This document shows positions 28,037 through 37,734 of a DNA stretch of 53,801 nucleotides, piece after piece (within the stretch, counting starts at the first letter, position 1; every line of letters starts with the position of its first letter). The stretch lies in assembly GCA_947258715.1 (NCBI GenBank), contig CAMYJH010000017.1, forward strand, positions 1 to 53,801, in the 5' to 3' direction. Both the position numbers and the translations under genes were made by a program. Below the pieces are notes generated by a model. That model was not told the origin of the DNA. It worked only from the letters and a program-made list of their open reading frames with translations, and made no database searches. The stretch comes from an uncultured Gammaproteobacteria bacterium. GTDB taxonomy: Bacteria > Pseudomonadota > Gammaproteobacteria > HK1.

Positions 28037-29614
28037 TCATGCCCGCGCCGCCGCGGTTCGGGCTGCGCCGCGCGCCGAGCGGCCCAAGATCCATGCCGGA
28101 AGCAGGGCCAGCACGAACACCAGCGCGATGACGCGAAATCCGTCCTGAAAGGCAAGCGTAATGGCCTGGGCATAGATCATGTCGCTCAGGTGCTCCAGGG
28201 TAACGGCTCGCTGGATAGCCTCCGGCAGGCCCGTCTGGTTGAGAATTTCGCCAGCTAGTTGTAGCAGCTCCCGGGTGGCCGCGTTATCGGCGGTCTGGGT
28301 GGTTGTCAGTGCGTCGGCGTGAAACTGGGTGCGGCGTTCAATCAGCGCGACCACGGCGTTGATGCCGAAGGCGCCACCGAGCTGACGGAAGAAATTTACG
28401 GTTCCCGAGCCCGCATTCAGCTCTTCCGGAGGCAAGGCCTTGATGGCCGCGCTCATCAGCGACGGCATGATGAATCCCATACCAAGACGTCCCACCATGG
28501 CGAAAAGGACGATGTTGAGATACGCCGTGTTGACGTCCGCGGTGGCGAGCAACAGCGTCCCGGTGACGAACAGCAAGAAGCCGCCCATCAGCGGACCCTG
28601 CGGAGGCACGCGATCCGAAAGCCAGCCCGTGAAGGGAAATATCGCCACAAGCACCAGGCTCGCTGGCAACAGCAGCGAGCCGGCGGCGGTGGGCGTCAAG
28701 CCCTGAACCAGCTGGCCGAACACCGGCACCGCGTAGGTGGTGGAAAAATTGCCGACACCGTAAACGAAGGCGACCACTATCGCCGCGGCGAAATTCGGAT
28801 TGCGAAAAAGCGAAAACTGGAGCAGAGCGGCGTCGGCACGAAGCTGTGACTGAATAAACGCCGCGCCGGAAATCCCTCCTATGACAAAGTACGTGACAAT
28901 TGTGTCCGATCCCCAGCCTTCACGCTGACCGTTGGCGATTCCCGACATCAGACAAAATAAGGCGACACACAAGAGCACATAGCCGATCCAGTCGAACGGC
29001 ACGGATTCCTTCTCAGTCTTCTCTGACGGCATGAAGAACGTCCCCATGATGAGTGCGATGGCGACCAGAGGGAGAGGGACGAAGAACATATAGCGCCAGC
29101 TCAAGGCATCGGTAACGACGCCGCCCACCAGCGGGCCGAGACCGAGTGCCAGCACCAGGCCCATACCGTAAATCCCCATCGCGGTGCCGCGCCGCTCGGG
29201 AGGAAACACCTGAATGAGCGTGACCATCACCAGCGGTTGGACAACGCCGGCGGCGAATCCCTGCATGACGCGACCGACGATCACAAAGTCCAGGCTCGGC
29301 GACAGGGCGCAGAGAAAGCCGCCGGCTGCGAAAATCGTCAGTACCATGGTGAATGCGAGCCGCTGACCGAAGGCGCCGACGAACCACGCGTTGAGAAGCT
29401 GACTCGCGGTCATGGTAGCGATGAACGCGGTGGCGATGAATTGCGCGATATCCTGTCCGACGCCGAACGCGCCCATGACGTCGGGAACGGCGACGTTGGC
29501 CACGGTGCCGGTCAGCACCATGGTGAAGGAAGCGGTGACGCCGGTGAAGGTGGCCAGCCAGAGATAACTTCGGCCGTAGCGCTTGTAAAGCGCGTCAACG
29601 CTTTCTGACGTCAA
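28037..29614 (-). CDS. DHA2-family MFS drug efflux transporter (EmrB-like)
   Basis: A 525-residue inner-membrane protein with 14 predicted helices. Family motifs include ATAFIATMTASQLLNAWFVGAFGQR (motif A region), VGRVMQGFAAGVVQPLVMVTLIQVFPPERRG, and GPLVGGVVTDALSWRYMFFVPLP (motif C and DHA2 block). The frame opens with TTG at 29614, with GGAG nine bases upstream, and overlaps the end of the adaptor gene by 20 bases, so translation is coupled. With the HlyD adaptor it would pump hydrophobic compounds across both membranes through a TolC-like channel that is not in this window. Confidence 0.92.
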   Translation of the reverse strand: MTSESVDALYKRYGRSYLWLATFTGVTASFTMVLTGTVANVAVPDVMGAFGVGQDIAQFIATAFIATMTASQLLNAWFVGAFGQRLAFTMVLTIFAAGGFLCALSPSLDFVIVGRVMQGFAAGVVQPLVMVTLIQVFPPERRGTAMGIYGMGLVLALGLGPLVGGVVTDALSWRYMFFVPLPLVAIALIMGTFFMPSEKTEKESVPFDWIGYVLLCVALFCLMSGIANGQREGWGSDTIVTYFVIGGISGAAFIQSQLRADAALLQFSLFRNPNFAAAIVVAFVYGVGNFSTTYAVPVFGQLVQGLTPTAAGSLLLPASLVLVAIFPFTGWLSDRVPPQGPLMGGFLLFVTGTLLLATADVNTAYLNIVLFAMVGRLGMGFIMPSLMSAAIKALPPEELNAGSGTVNFFRQLGGAFGINAVVALIERRTQFHADALTTTQTADNAATRELLQLAGEILNQTGLPEAIQRAVTLEHLSDMIYAQAITLAFQDGFRVIALVFVLALLPAWILGRSARGAARTAAARA

Positions 29615-30698
29615 TCCTGATCTCCACCATCATGCCGGGCTTGAGCATGCGGTCGTTCTGCCGAATACCGATACGCACCGGAAGGCGCTGGGTGATCTTG
29701 GTAAAGTTGCCGCTGGGGTTGGGGTTGGGGAGCAGGGCGAACTTGCCGGTGGTCGTATTACCAATGCTTATTAACTTGCCTTGAAAGTTCTGATCCGGGT
29801 AGGCGTCAACCTGGATATCGACCGACTGTCCGATTTTCAGCTTCCGAACCTGGGTCTCCTTGACGTTTGCCTCAATCCATATCCGCCGCGGATCGTGAAT
29901 TAGCAGCAGACGCTGGCCCGAGGTGACGAACTCGCCCGCTTCGACGAAGGTCTTGTCGACGACGCCTTCGATGGGACTGCGGATGACCCGATCGGCCAGA
30001 TCGAGCTTCTGCTGTTCGAGCTTTGCAAGCAGAGCGGATTCGCGATGACGCAGCATTTCGAGCTCGCCGTCGAGGACATTCAGCCGCTCCCGCTCGGCTC
30101 GGGCTTCCTGTATACCGGAGCGTGACTCCTCGAGCTCCGCAACCGCCATGCGGTGTTCCCCTTGAATCCTCCGCGCGGTGGCGCGCGCCTGGTCAAGCTT
30201 TTGTTTTGGGATTACTCGCTTTTCGAAAAGGGACTTGGACCGTTCGAGCTCCGACAGCGCCAGCTCCAGCTGCGGCTCCAGCGCGGACACCGAAGCTTCC
30301 GCCGCGCTCATTTTGGATAGCTGGGTCTCATAGCGGCTTTTGGTCTGCTCGTCTATAAGTTTGCGCTCGGCGTTGAGTCGCGCCCGTTCAGAAGCCACCG
30401 ATCGCATCTGCGCCTCCAGCTCGTCGACCAGCAGCTTGGACTCGCGGCCGTCAACGCGCACCAGCACCTGATCCTTCGCGATGCCGTCGCCCTCTTCGAC
30501 GACGATCTCGTCCACCCAACCGGACACCCGGCTGCTCACGGTAATCAGTTCACCTGCAACTCTGGCATCGATCTCGTGCACGTGGGTGATGCGGTTGCGG
30601 ACTTCCCAGGCTCCGAACACGGCCCCTGCCAGCACCAGCACGATCACCAGCCCGCGCTGGAATCCTCTCATGTATAGATACAGATTCAGATTTGCCAT
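29595..30698 (-). CDS. HlyD family membrane fusion protein (EmrA-like)
   Basis: ATG 30698 has AGGA seven bases upstream. The 367-residue adaptor has one N-terminal membrane helix (VIVLVLAGAVFGAWEV). A lipoyl half-motif (ARVAGELITVSSRVSGWVDEIVVEEGDGIAKDQ) is followed by a long coiled coil (about residues 80-220, Glu/Arg/Leu heptads). The returning lipoyl half (RSPIEGVVDKTFVEAGEFVTSGQRL) and beta-barrel complete the fold. It precedes and overlaps the MFS gene, the usual emrA-emrB order. Confidence 0.91.
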   Translation of the reverse strand: MANLNLYLYMRGFQRGLVIVLVLAGAVFGAWEVRNRITHVHEIDARVAGELITVSSRVSGWVDEIVVEEGDGIAKDQVLVRVDGRESKLLVDELEAQMRSVASERARLNAERKLIDEQTKSRYETQLSKMSAAEASVSALEPQLELALSELERSKSLFEKRVIPKQKLDQARATARRIQGEHRMAVAELEESRSGIQEARAERERLNVLDGELEMLRHRESALLAKLEQQKLDLADRVIRSPIEGVVDKTFVEAGEFVTSGQRLLLIHDPRRIWIEANVKETQVRKLKIGQSVDIQVDAYPDQNFQGKLISIGNTTTGKFALLPNPNPSGNFTKITQRLPVRIGIRQNDRMLKPGMMVEIRIDVRKR

Positions 30699-30895
30699 CG
30701 AGATCCTGCTTTGAAGACGGGGTCGAAGTAGCCTCGCCCTTCTGGCTGACCCGGCTCCGTTTCCCGACTCGGATCGAGGCGTTCCACTCCTTGGGCCGGA
30801 TCGAGAACACAGCCCCCATTCAGGTTTCCACATCCGCGATCGCAGGCTATTCTTCTTACGATCAGGTCACCGCGTAAAACCACTCGAAAGTACCG

Positions 30896-31279
30896 ATGAG
30901 CGAATACAAGCGCGATCATCCTAGGATCAAAAAGGCTTTGCCGGTCGAAATTATCGCGCCGGGAGACAAGACGCTGTTCGCGACAACTTACGACGTGTCT
31001 AAAAGAGGCGTCCAGCTTCTTTGCGATGGAATTACTGTTCGAGAGATATTTGGCGGCCCCGGTCTGTCACGTCCAACCAAGCCTCCGAGCATTTTTTTGA
31101 AGCTCCGGCTGAGCCAATCCGGTCAGGAACCGGAGCAGATCGAAGCCGAGTGCAGGGCGGTTTTTTCGAGACGTGTCTCGGAGCAAGAATATCGCGTCGG
31201 CCTGCAAATCTATTCGATCTCGGAGCCCTCAAGGCTGGCCCTCGACAACTTCGTCGACGAATGCCTCGAGCTCAGCTGA
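30896..31279 (+). CDS. PilZ domain protein (probable c-di-GMP receptor)
   Basis: A 127-residue protein consisting of one PilZ domain. The ligand-binding RxxxR is RDHPR near the N-terminus and the DxSxxG element is DVSKRG, both intact, so c-di-GMP binding is expected from family knowledge. The rest (AVFSRRVSEQEYRVGLQI) is the usual beta-barrel end. The partner is unknown. A diguanylate cyclase lies 9 kb away in the window. Confidence 0.87.
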   Translation: MSEYKRDHPRIKKALPVEIIAPGDKTLFATTYDVSKRGVQLLCDGITVREIFGGPGLSRPTKPPSIFLKLRLSQSGQEPEQIEAECRAVFSRRVSEQEYRVGLQIYSISEPSRLALDNFVDECLELS

Positions 31280-31298
31280 ACTCCGGAGAGCGCGGCTG

Positions 31299-32681
31299 TC
31301 ACCTGCGCGCCGCCAGAAACTCCACCACGTCGATCTTACTGATGATGCCCGCAACAGCTCCATCAGAGATTACGACCGCAACGTTATTCTGATCAAAGAC
31401 GGCCTGGACGCGAGTCAGCGGATCGTCCAAAGACACCTGACCCTCGAGTGGCTTGGCAGCGTTCACGACGGTATCTTCAGGGGTGCACTGACCACTGACC
31501 AGACTCTGTAGTAGATCCACTTCGTGGATCATAAGCAAACCGGCCCCATTGTCTTTTGCCTCGACTGGCATCTGAGAGATCCCCAGCTCCGACATCCTCT
31601 TTGCAACGCTGGAAAGCGTTTCGTTCGGTTGCGCGGCTTCGACCTTGTCGCCCTTGAATCGCAATACCTCACGCACCGTGCCAAGCCGTTGTTCGGGCCC
31701 CAGGAAGCCCATGTCTTTCATCCATTCGTCATCGTAGCATTTACTCAAATAACGGTCGCCGGAATCACAGAGTATTACAACCACCAGCTTTTCTGGACCT
31801 AACTCTTTCGCGACCTTGAGCGCGCCATACACGGCGGTGCCGGTGGAGCCTCCGCAGAAAATGCCTTCTTCACGCGCAAGCCGCCTGGCGGTAATGAAAG
31901 AGTCCCGATCGGAAACGTTGAATATATCGTCGATGACTGTTAAGTCTAGGGTGCCCACCATAAAATCGTGGCCGATTCCCTCGACCCGATAGATGCCCGG
32001 TTCGCCGGAAGAACCTTTGTAGAACTCGTCTTTGTAAATACTACCCTCCGGGTCTGGGCAAACGATTCGCAATTCGTGCCCGGATTCGGCGGCTTTCTCT
32101 TTCAGGTACTTTCCTGCGCCGGAAATCGTTCCGCCGGTGCCGATGCCGCCCACCAGGCAGTCGATTTTGCCGTCCGTGTCCTCCCAAATCTCAGGCCCGG
32201 TGGTCAAATAGTGGGCCTCCGGATTGTTCATGTTGTAGTACTGGTCGGTGTAAAAGCCTGCTGGCGTCTCGCGGGCGATACGCTTGGCAACCTCGACGTA
32301 GCTTTCCGGGTGATCGTGTGGAAGGTCGGTTCGGGTGACGATAACCTCAGCGCCATACGCCTTGAGCATGTCAATTTTTTCTTTGCTCATTTTGTCCGGC
32401 ATAGTAAAAATGCAGCGGTAACCTTTTACCGCCGCGGTCATCGCGAGCCCTAGCCCCGTATTGCCCGACGTGCTCTCGATCAGGGTCGCCCCCGGCTTGA
32501 TGAGACCGGCATCCTCCGCGCGCTGAACCATGTTCACCGCCATACGATCTTTCACCGACCCTCCCGGGTTGAGGTTTTCCATCTTGGCGAGCACCATTGC
32601 CGAGCCCGCAGGGGCCAGCTTGTTGAGCCTGACCAGCGGCGTTTTTCCCACGAGGTCAAGGACATTCTGGTAGTACTTCAT
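31299..32681 (-). CDS. cbs: Cystathionine beta-synthase with C-terminal CBS-domain pair
   Basis: ATG 32681 ([15 protein letters not shown]) with AGGTG upstream is taken as the start; the 460-residue length fits. The PLP lysine is in [10 protein letters not shown] (Lys44). ESTSGNTG binds the substrate carboxylate and [17 protein letters not shown] the cofactor phosphate. Residues about 340-460 carry two CBS motifs (the second with [28 protein letters not shown]), as in true bacterial CBS rather than cysteine synthase. It condenses serine and homocysteine to cystathionine. A cystathionine gamma-synthase/lyase-type gene is encoded 17 kb away (49.4 kb), but not in one operon. Confidence 0.87.
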   Translation of the reverse strand: MKYYQNVLDLVGKTPLVRLNKLAPAGSAMVLAKMENLNPGGSVKDRMAVNMVQRAEDAGLIKPGATLIESTSGNTGLGLAMTAAVKGYRCIFTMPDKMSKEKIDMLKAYGAEVIVTRTDLPHDHPESYVEVAKRIARETPAGFYTDQYYNMNNPEAHYLTTGPEIWEDTDGKIDCLVGGIGTGGTISGAGKYLKEKAAESGHELRIVCPDPEGSIYKDEFYKGSSGEPGIYRVEGIGHDFMVGTLDLTVIDDIFNVSDRDSFITARRLAREEGIFCGGSTGTAVYGALKVAKELGPEKLVVVILCDSGDRYLSKCYDDEWMKDMGFLGPEQRLGTVREVLRFKGDKVEAAQPNETLSSVAKRMSELGISQMPVEAKDNGAGLLMIHEVDLLQSLVSGQCTPEDTVVNAAKPLEGQVSLDDPLTRVQAVFDQNNVAVVISDGAVAGIISKIDVVEFLAARR

Positions 32682-32971
32682 TCCGGCACCTGAGCGATTG
32701 GGGCAAGTTGGCGGGTGAGCATCCAGTTTACGCAAATGGCGGGGGGAATTCGCCTCGTCCACGGGAGTCCGCAGGTCGCTGGTTACCATCGCCAACCGCG
32801 CGCCTTAGACCCTCGGCGAACAAGCAGAGTCCTCGAGGGAACGCCGGCAGGACATCGCTGTCTCAAGGGAGGCTGATTTTGCATCGCAGCATGGCCCGTC
32901 TCTTGCCCCTTGAGGCGGCCACTCTTATGGGGGGACACTGGTACCGGTCTGCCGACTCCGGAGCTTTGCCC

Positions 32972-33613
32972 ATGTTTCTGTTCACGAAAAAAGCCGTCAT
33001 GCCGGCGCCGGGAGACGCCCTTCCCGGCCGCGACACCCCGATGCCAGTACCCGAGCGTCACTTCGTCAACGGTCGTCCGCTCAAGCCGCCGTATCCCGGG
33101 AGGGCAGAGATGGCGCTTTTTGGCCTCGGGTGCTTCTGGGGCGCCGAACGCTGCTTCTGGGAGACTCGAGGCGTGCACGTCACCGCTGTCGGATATGCCG
33201 GTGGGTTCACGCCCAATCCCACCTACGAGGAGGTCTGTAGCGGCCGTACGGGGCACAACGAAGTGGTTCGCGTGGTCTTCGACCCATCAATTATTGATTA
33301 CGGCTCGCTGCTCAAGGTCTTCTGGGAATCCCATGATCCGACCCAGGGCATGCGCCAGGGGAACGATGTGGGTACCCAGTACCGATCGGGAATCTATACT
33401 TACTCCGAGGCACAGAAAGCCGAGGCGACAGCCGCCCGCGAGGCCTATCAGCGGGCGTTGGAGAAGCGGGGTTACGGCCCGATAAAGACGGAAATCGTTG
33501 AGGCGCCGGAATTTTACTACGCCGAGGACTACCATCAGCAATACCTTGCCAAGAATCCGGGCGGATATTGCGGACTCGGCGGCACCGGGGTGGCATGTCC
33601 CGTTGCCGTCTGA
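32972..33613 (+). CDS. msrA: Peptide methionine (S)-S-oxide reductase
   Basis: Start ATG 32972 gives 213 residues, matching long-form MsrA. The catalytic GCFWG is in [14 protein letters not shown], followed by [24 protein letters not shown]. The resolving cysteines lie in [15 protein letters not shown] at the end. It repairs oxidised methionine with thioredoxin. It is divergent from cbs, with about 290 bases between the start codons. Confidence 0.94.
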   Translation: MFLFTKKAVMPAPGDALPGRDTPMPVPERHFVNGRPLKPPYPGRAEMALFGLGCFWGAERCFWETRGVHVTAVGYAGGFTPNPTYEEVCSGRTGHNEVVRVVFDPSIIDYGSLLKVFWESHDPTQGMRQGNDVGTQYRSGIYTYSEAQKAEATAAREAYQRALEKRGYGPIKTEIVEAPEFYYAEDYHQQYLAKNPGGYCGLGGTGVACPVAV

Positions 33614-33733
33614 CGCCTTATCGGTGGCCTTGGGCAAGCAAAGACTTCGATATTGCGAAGAGTGTGACGGAATTCACATAACGGCTGCCAGTTGGGCGTG
33701 GCCGCGCACGAAATTAGGACTAGGATTTTACCT

Positions 33734-34387
33734 ATGATAAATCCGGTTAAGGCACCAGAGGCCAGTGAAATGTCTTCAAGGAAACGATTCCAGTGGATCT
33801 TAAAGTCCGTAGTCGTTGCCGCCGCGCTTCTTCTCGCCGCGCCGCCGGCGAGCTGGGCCGACCCGCCGCCGTGGGCGCCGGCGCACGGCTACCGCGCCAA
33901 GCACAAGAACAAGCACAAATTCAAGGCCCGCCAGGATAAGTACGACGAAGCCGCCTACGTGCAATATAGCCGCGAGTACGGAATTGCTGATAGCACCTGC
34001 AACCGCGAGACGGTGGGCGCGCTCATCGGCGGCGCCATCGGCGGCCTGGCCGGGTCGCAGGTCGGCAAAGGCGACGGGCAGATTGCGGCGGCAGTGGCCG
34101 GCACCATCGTCGGAGTGCTGGTGGGCAAGAGCATAGGTGCGCACATGGACCAGATCGACCAGGCGTGCACCGGTCAGGCGGTTGAGCGGGCTGAAGACTA
34201 CCAGGCCGTGAGCTGGACGAATCCGGATACCGGCGCGCGCTACAACGTGGCTCCGACGGGAATTTACGAGATGAACGGCCAATATTGCCGGGGTTACGTT
34301 ACCCGGATAATTATCGGTAACGAGATCGAAACGCTCGAAGGCCGCGCCTGCCGGCAGCCCGACGGCACATGGCGAAAGGTGAGCTGA
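33734..34387 (+). CDS. Glycine-zipper surface/outer-membrane-associated protein
   Basis: ATG 33734 (AGGA upstream) or ATG 33770 (GAGG upstream) is the start; I list the longer form. A signal peptide (VVVAAALLLAAPPASWA-DPP) is followed by a Lys-rich stretch (AKHKNKHKFKARQDKYDE). The glycine-zipper 2TM domain is GALIGGAIGGLAGSQVGKGDG, then AVAGTIVGVLVGKSIGAHMD. The C-terminal half (YNVAPTGIYEMNGQYCRGY) is the SH3-like RT0821/Lpp1-type surface domain often fused to it. The role is probably envelope-associated. Confidence 0.83.
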   Translation: MINPVKAPEASEMSSRKRFQWILKSVVVAAALLLAAPPASWADPPPWAPAHGYRAKHKNKHKFKARQDKYDEAAYVQYSREYGIADSTCNRETVGALIGGAIGGLAGSQVGKGDGQIAAAVAGTIVGVLVGKSIGAHMDQIDQACTGQAVERAEDYQAVSWTNPDTGARYNVAPTGIYEMNGQYCRGYVTRIIIGNEIETLEGRACRQPDGTWRKVS

Positions 34388-34414
34388 ACACTCATATTCC
34401 CTGCGAAAAGAAAG

Positions 34415-34440
34415 CGCCGCCTTCGGGCGGCGTTTTTTTT
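34415..34440 (+). terminator. Rho-independent terminator
   Basis: A perfect 7-bp GC stem CGCCGCC/GGCGGCG closes a TTCG tetraloop (34415-34432) and is followed by eight T residues. It sits 28 bases past the stop of the glycine-zipper gene and would end its transcript before cls. Confidence 0.95.
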
Positions 34441-34574
34441 GACTAGGCACAACCAAAGGCGCCTGAGTTACGGGTTGCTCCACCCCCCTAGCTTCAGTGA
34501 CGCGCTTTTTCGGTACGCTCTGCCCGCTGCTTGCAGTACGCTATCGGCGATTATTATCCTGACAAGCAACGCCT

Positions 34575-36038
34575 ATGTTCGAAATGTCAGCAAGCCAATG
34601 GCTGCTGCTGCTGCTGATTTCGGCGGTTGCGCTGACTACGGCGATGCACGCGCTGTTGTTCAAGCGCGATTCCAGATCCGCTTTCGCCTGGGTTGCCATT
34701 TGCCTCTTGTTCCCGGTCGCAGGGCCACTGCTTTACGCTTTTTTCGGCATCAACCGAATTCGAACGCGCGCCAAGAAGCTGGGAAAGGCGCGCTCTTTTA
34801 GGGTCGAGCTCGACGAGACTAAAGCTGCCCCACGGGCGCCGTTCGAGGTCCACCACCAAGACCTTCCCGATGAGTATCAGAATTTCGCCCGCACCGCAGA
34901 TGCGGTTACGCGCCATCCTCTGGTCTCGGGAAACGCCATCTCTCCGTTGCCAGACGGCGAATCTGCGTATCCTGAAATGCTGCGCGCCATCGACTCGGCG
35001 CAAAACTCCGTCCTGCTTTCTACCTATATATTCCAGCGCGACGGATCCGGCATGAGCTTCGTTGAAGCTTTGGGTAACGCCGTAAGCCGAGGTGTAGACG
35101 TGCGCGTTATCATCGATGGCGTCGGCGAATTTTACGGCTTACCTCGGCGCGTCGGCCGCTCGCTCAAAGAACGCGGCGTCCGTCTGGCGCGCTTTCTTCC
35201 TCCAAAACTTATTCCGCCAACGCTTTACGTCAATCTTAGAAATCACCGCAAGTTGCTCATTGTCGACGGCACGATCGGCTTTACCGGTGGAATGAACATC
35301 GCTGACCGTCACCTTGCACGGTTACCAGAGCCGCCGGCGCGCGCCCGCGACATTCATTTTCGCTTCGAAGGACCCGTGGTCGGGCAGCTCGAACATACCT
35401 TCCTTGATGACTGGCACTTTTGCACCGGTGACGATACCCCGCCGGGAGCGCCCGATGAATGGCCCCGAAGCACGACGAAATCCCAGGCCACCGCCATCTG
35501 CCGCGCCATTGCGGAGGGTCCCAACGAGGACTTCAACACACTGGCGACAATTCTAGTCGGAGCGATTTCATCGGCCCGGCAGCGGGCGATTATTGTTACG
35601 CCCTATTTTCTGCCTTCCCGAGAGATGATCGGCGCTCTGCAGTCAGCGGCGCTCAGAGGCGTGGCAGTTAGCGTAATCATGCCGGAAAAGAACAACCTGC
35701 CATTCGTCCAATGGGCAACGACAAATATGCTGTGGGAGATAGTCGAATACGGCGCCAACGCCTACTACCAGCCGCCACCATTCGACCACACCAAGCTTTT
35801 CATCATCGACAATTTATATGCCCAGGTGGGTTCCGCCAACCTCGACCCGCGAAGCTTGAGGCTAAACTTCGAGCTCAACGTGGAGGTCTTCGACCGGAGT
35901 CTGGTCCAACGGATGGCGGATTATGCGGAGTCGATACAGCGTGGCTCTCGGAAAATATCGCTTGACGAACTCGACAGCCGTTCGGTACCAGTGCGGACGA
36001 GGGACGCACTGGCCTGGCTGTTCTCGCCATATTTGTAG
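34575..36038 (+). CDS. cls: Cardiolipin synthase (phospholipase D superfamily)
   Basis: A 487-residue membrane enzyme. Two N-terminal transmembrane helices (about 8-27, 36-57) carry the PLDc_N motif (FAWVAICLLFPVAGPLLYAFFG). Both HKD motifs are intact: HRKLLIVD (His224/Lys226/Asp231) and HTKLFIID (His405/Lys407/Asp412), each followed by the GGMNI or GSANLDPRS element. It transfers a phosphatidyl group between phosphatidylglycerols to make cardiolipin. It is convergent with an EEP phosphodiesterase. E. coli ybhP (EEP) and clsB are likewise neighbours, suggesting a conserved association. Confidence 0.93.
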   Translation: MFEMSASQWLLLLLISAVALTTAMHALLFKRDSRSAFAWVAICLLFPVAGPLLYAFFGINRIRTRAKKLGKARSFRVELDETKAAPRAPFEVHHQDLPDEYQNFARTADAVTRHPLVSGNAISPLPDGESAYPEMLRAIDSAQNSVLLSTYIFQRDGSGMSFVEALGNAVSRGVDVRVIIDGVGEFYGLPRRVGRSLKERGVRLARFLPPKLIPPTLYVNLRNHRKLLIVDGTIGFTGGMNIADRHLARLPEPPARARDIHFRFEGPVVGQLEHTFLDDWHFCTGDDTPPGAPDEWPRSTTKSQATAICRAIAEGPNEDFNTLATILVGAISSARQRAIIVTPYFLPSREMIGALQSAALRGVAVSVIMPEKNNLPFVQWATTNMLWEIVEYGANAYYQPPPFDHTKLFIIDNLYAQVGSANLDPRSLRLNFELNVEVFDRSLVQRMADYAESIQRGSRKISLDELDSRSVPVRTRDALAWLFSPYL

Positions 36039-36263
36039 GCTGTGGGCCGGAGGTCGGGTCGCACCAAGAAGGCGGAAAAATCTGTCTCACCGGGTAAAAA
36101 ATCGATCTCAGTATTCGCGCACAAGTTCGTTGCCATTTCACCTCTGATGCATCAGCTGCAGGCAAGGAAAAAGTAGCAACCAAGCCATCATCCCTCGCCC
36201 GGGCCTACGGGGGCAACACCGCTTCCAAAATCGGGGATCGTTGCCTTTATTAGCGCGGGTGGC

Positions 36264-37094
36264 TCAATTCAGCTCCAGCTGCACTTCTTTAGGCAGCTCG
36301 ACCTGCATGTCGACCGGAAGATGATCGGAATAGTCCCAGGCCAAAGTAGCGGCGTTCACGATGCTGATGCCCGGGGTCACCAGGATGTGGTCGATCCGTC
36401 GCCTCGGCCGCCAGCTCGGAAAGGTGTCACCGGTACTCCGTGGAGCGCGCAAACCCGTCGCTGAGAACAACTTGCGCATCTCCCGGCTGTTCAGTTCGCA
36501 ATTGAAATCTCCCATGAGTACGACGTGACTATATTCTTTGACGCATTCACAAAGGCTCTGCATCTGGAGCAGCCGTGGCCGCTTTCCCAGCGCGAGGTGC
36601 ACCGAGATGACGGCAATACCTGATCTTGGCCACCCGAACTGCGCGATGAGCGCGCCGCGGCCACGTATTCCCGGCAGCTTGTGATCCACAACGTCGAAAG
36701 GACGATCCCGGCACAGTATCGCATTGCCGTGCCGGGATAGACTGCCCACCTCGCGATTGATTTGCTCGAACCAATACGGAAAACCGGCGCGCCTGGCCAA
36801 ATATTCGGTGAAATTGTCGAATCCGGTGCGCAAGCTGCCAGGATCGGTTTCTTGAAGCGCGACAAGGTCATAGCGCCTCAGCCGCTGCGCCATGGCATCG
36901 AAATTGCGCCAACGGTTCGGATGTGGCAGGAAGTACTTCCAGCTGTGCAAGAGGTAATCCGCGTAGCGACGGGACGCCATGCCGGCCTGTATGTTGTAAT
37001 TGAGAATATGGAGCCTATTCCGCATATGGGGCAGAACCAAACCCTCTCCGGGCCGCGGCGTTGGAGACGATGTTAGCGAGAAAGCGTTATTCAT
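36264..37094 (-). CDS. Endonuclease/exonuclease/phosphatase family protein (YbhP-like)
   Basis: A 276-residue EEP-fold enzyme with the metal and catalytic motifs in order: LNYNIQAG, LVALQETDPG, VVLMGDFNCE, RRIDHILV and YSDHLPVDM. No signal peptide is evident. Members cleave phosphodiesters in nucleic acids, lipids or inositol compounds. The cardiolipin synthase neighbour points to phospholipid metabolism, by analogy with E. coli ybhP next to clsB. The start has only a weak ribosome site. Confidence 0.87.
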   Translation of the reverse strand: MNNAFSLTSSPTPRPGEGLVLPHMRNRLHILNYNIQAGMASRRYADYLLHSWKYFLPHPNRWRNFDAMAQRLRRYDLVALQETDPGSLRTGFDNFTEYLARRAGFPYWFEQINREVGSLSRHGNAILCRDRPFDVVDHKLPGIRGRGALIAQFGWPRSGIAVISVHLALGKRPRLLQMQSLCECVKEYSHVVLMGDFNCELNSREMRKLFSATGLRAPRSTGDTFPSWRPRRRIDHILVTPGISIVNAATLAWDYSDHLPVDMQVELPKEVQLELN

Positions 37095-37202
37095 GGTTCT
37101 TTTTCTTGCGCTACTTACACTTTAAACGACTCGGCCTGGTCAAGTCGCTATACTCAGTCTCCTGAGAGTCTTGCCGCACATCCAATTGCGGGAGAAAACC
37201 TT

Positions 37203-37691
37203 TTGATCGACGCGATTTTCGAGGCTCTCAAGACTCACGAGCCACTGTTTTGGTTTCTCGGACTCGGTTCAATCGTGCTCTTCGTCGTCACCGCGCTGCT
37301 GATTCCCTGGCTGATTATCGTTCTTCCCAAAGATTTTTTCGCCCAGTTGCCGGCCAAACCATTTAGCGGACGACACCCAGTCGTCGCTTTCTTGATTGTC
37401 ATCTTACGCAACGTAGTGGGTGCCGTGCTATTGCTCGCGGGAATCATCATGCTTTTCACTCCAGGTCAAGGCCTGCTGACGATTTTAATTGCTCTCGCTT
37501 TGATTGACTTTCCGGGTAAGCATGCGCTGCTAATGCGGATGATTAGCAATCCGCGGTTACTTGGCGCCGCCAACGGTATCCGCCGCTGGGCCGGAAAAGC
37601 TGAGTTTCTTCCCGCAGAGTCGCAATTCCATGACGGTGACCCTTGCAGGCCTACCGGACAGCGCCCCGACGATTCCACTCGCAACGACTGA
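37203..37691 (+). CDS. PGPGW-type small transmembrane protein
   Basis: A 162-residue inner-membrane protein opening with TTG 37203 (GGGAGA upstream). Transmembrane segments cover about residues 15-41 and 60-83, followed by LFTPGQGLLTILIALALIDFPGK, the loop-helix hallmark of the PGPGW family (here with PGQG). The cytoplasmic tail is hydrophilic and Asp/Arg-rich. It is divergent from the EEP gene. The function is not established. Confidence 0.76.
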   Translation: MIDAIFEALKTHEPLFWFLGLGSIVLFVVTALLIPWLIIVLPKDFFAQLPAKPFSGRHPVVAFLIVILRNVVGAVLLLAGIIMLFTPGQGLLTILIALALIDFPGKHALLMRMISNPRLLGAANGIRRWAGKAEFLPAESQFHDGDPCRPTGQRPDDSTRND

Positions 37692-37734
37692 AGCTCCAGG
37701 CGAAATTTATCGCCGCACGCCGACGGTCAGCTTT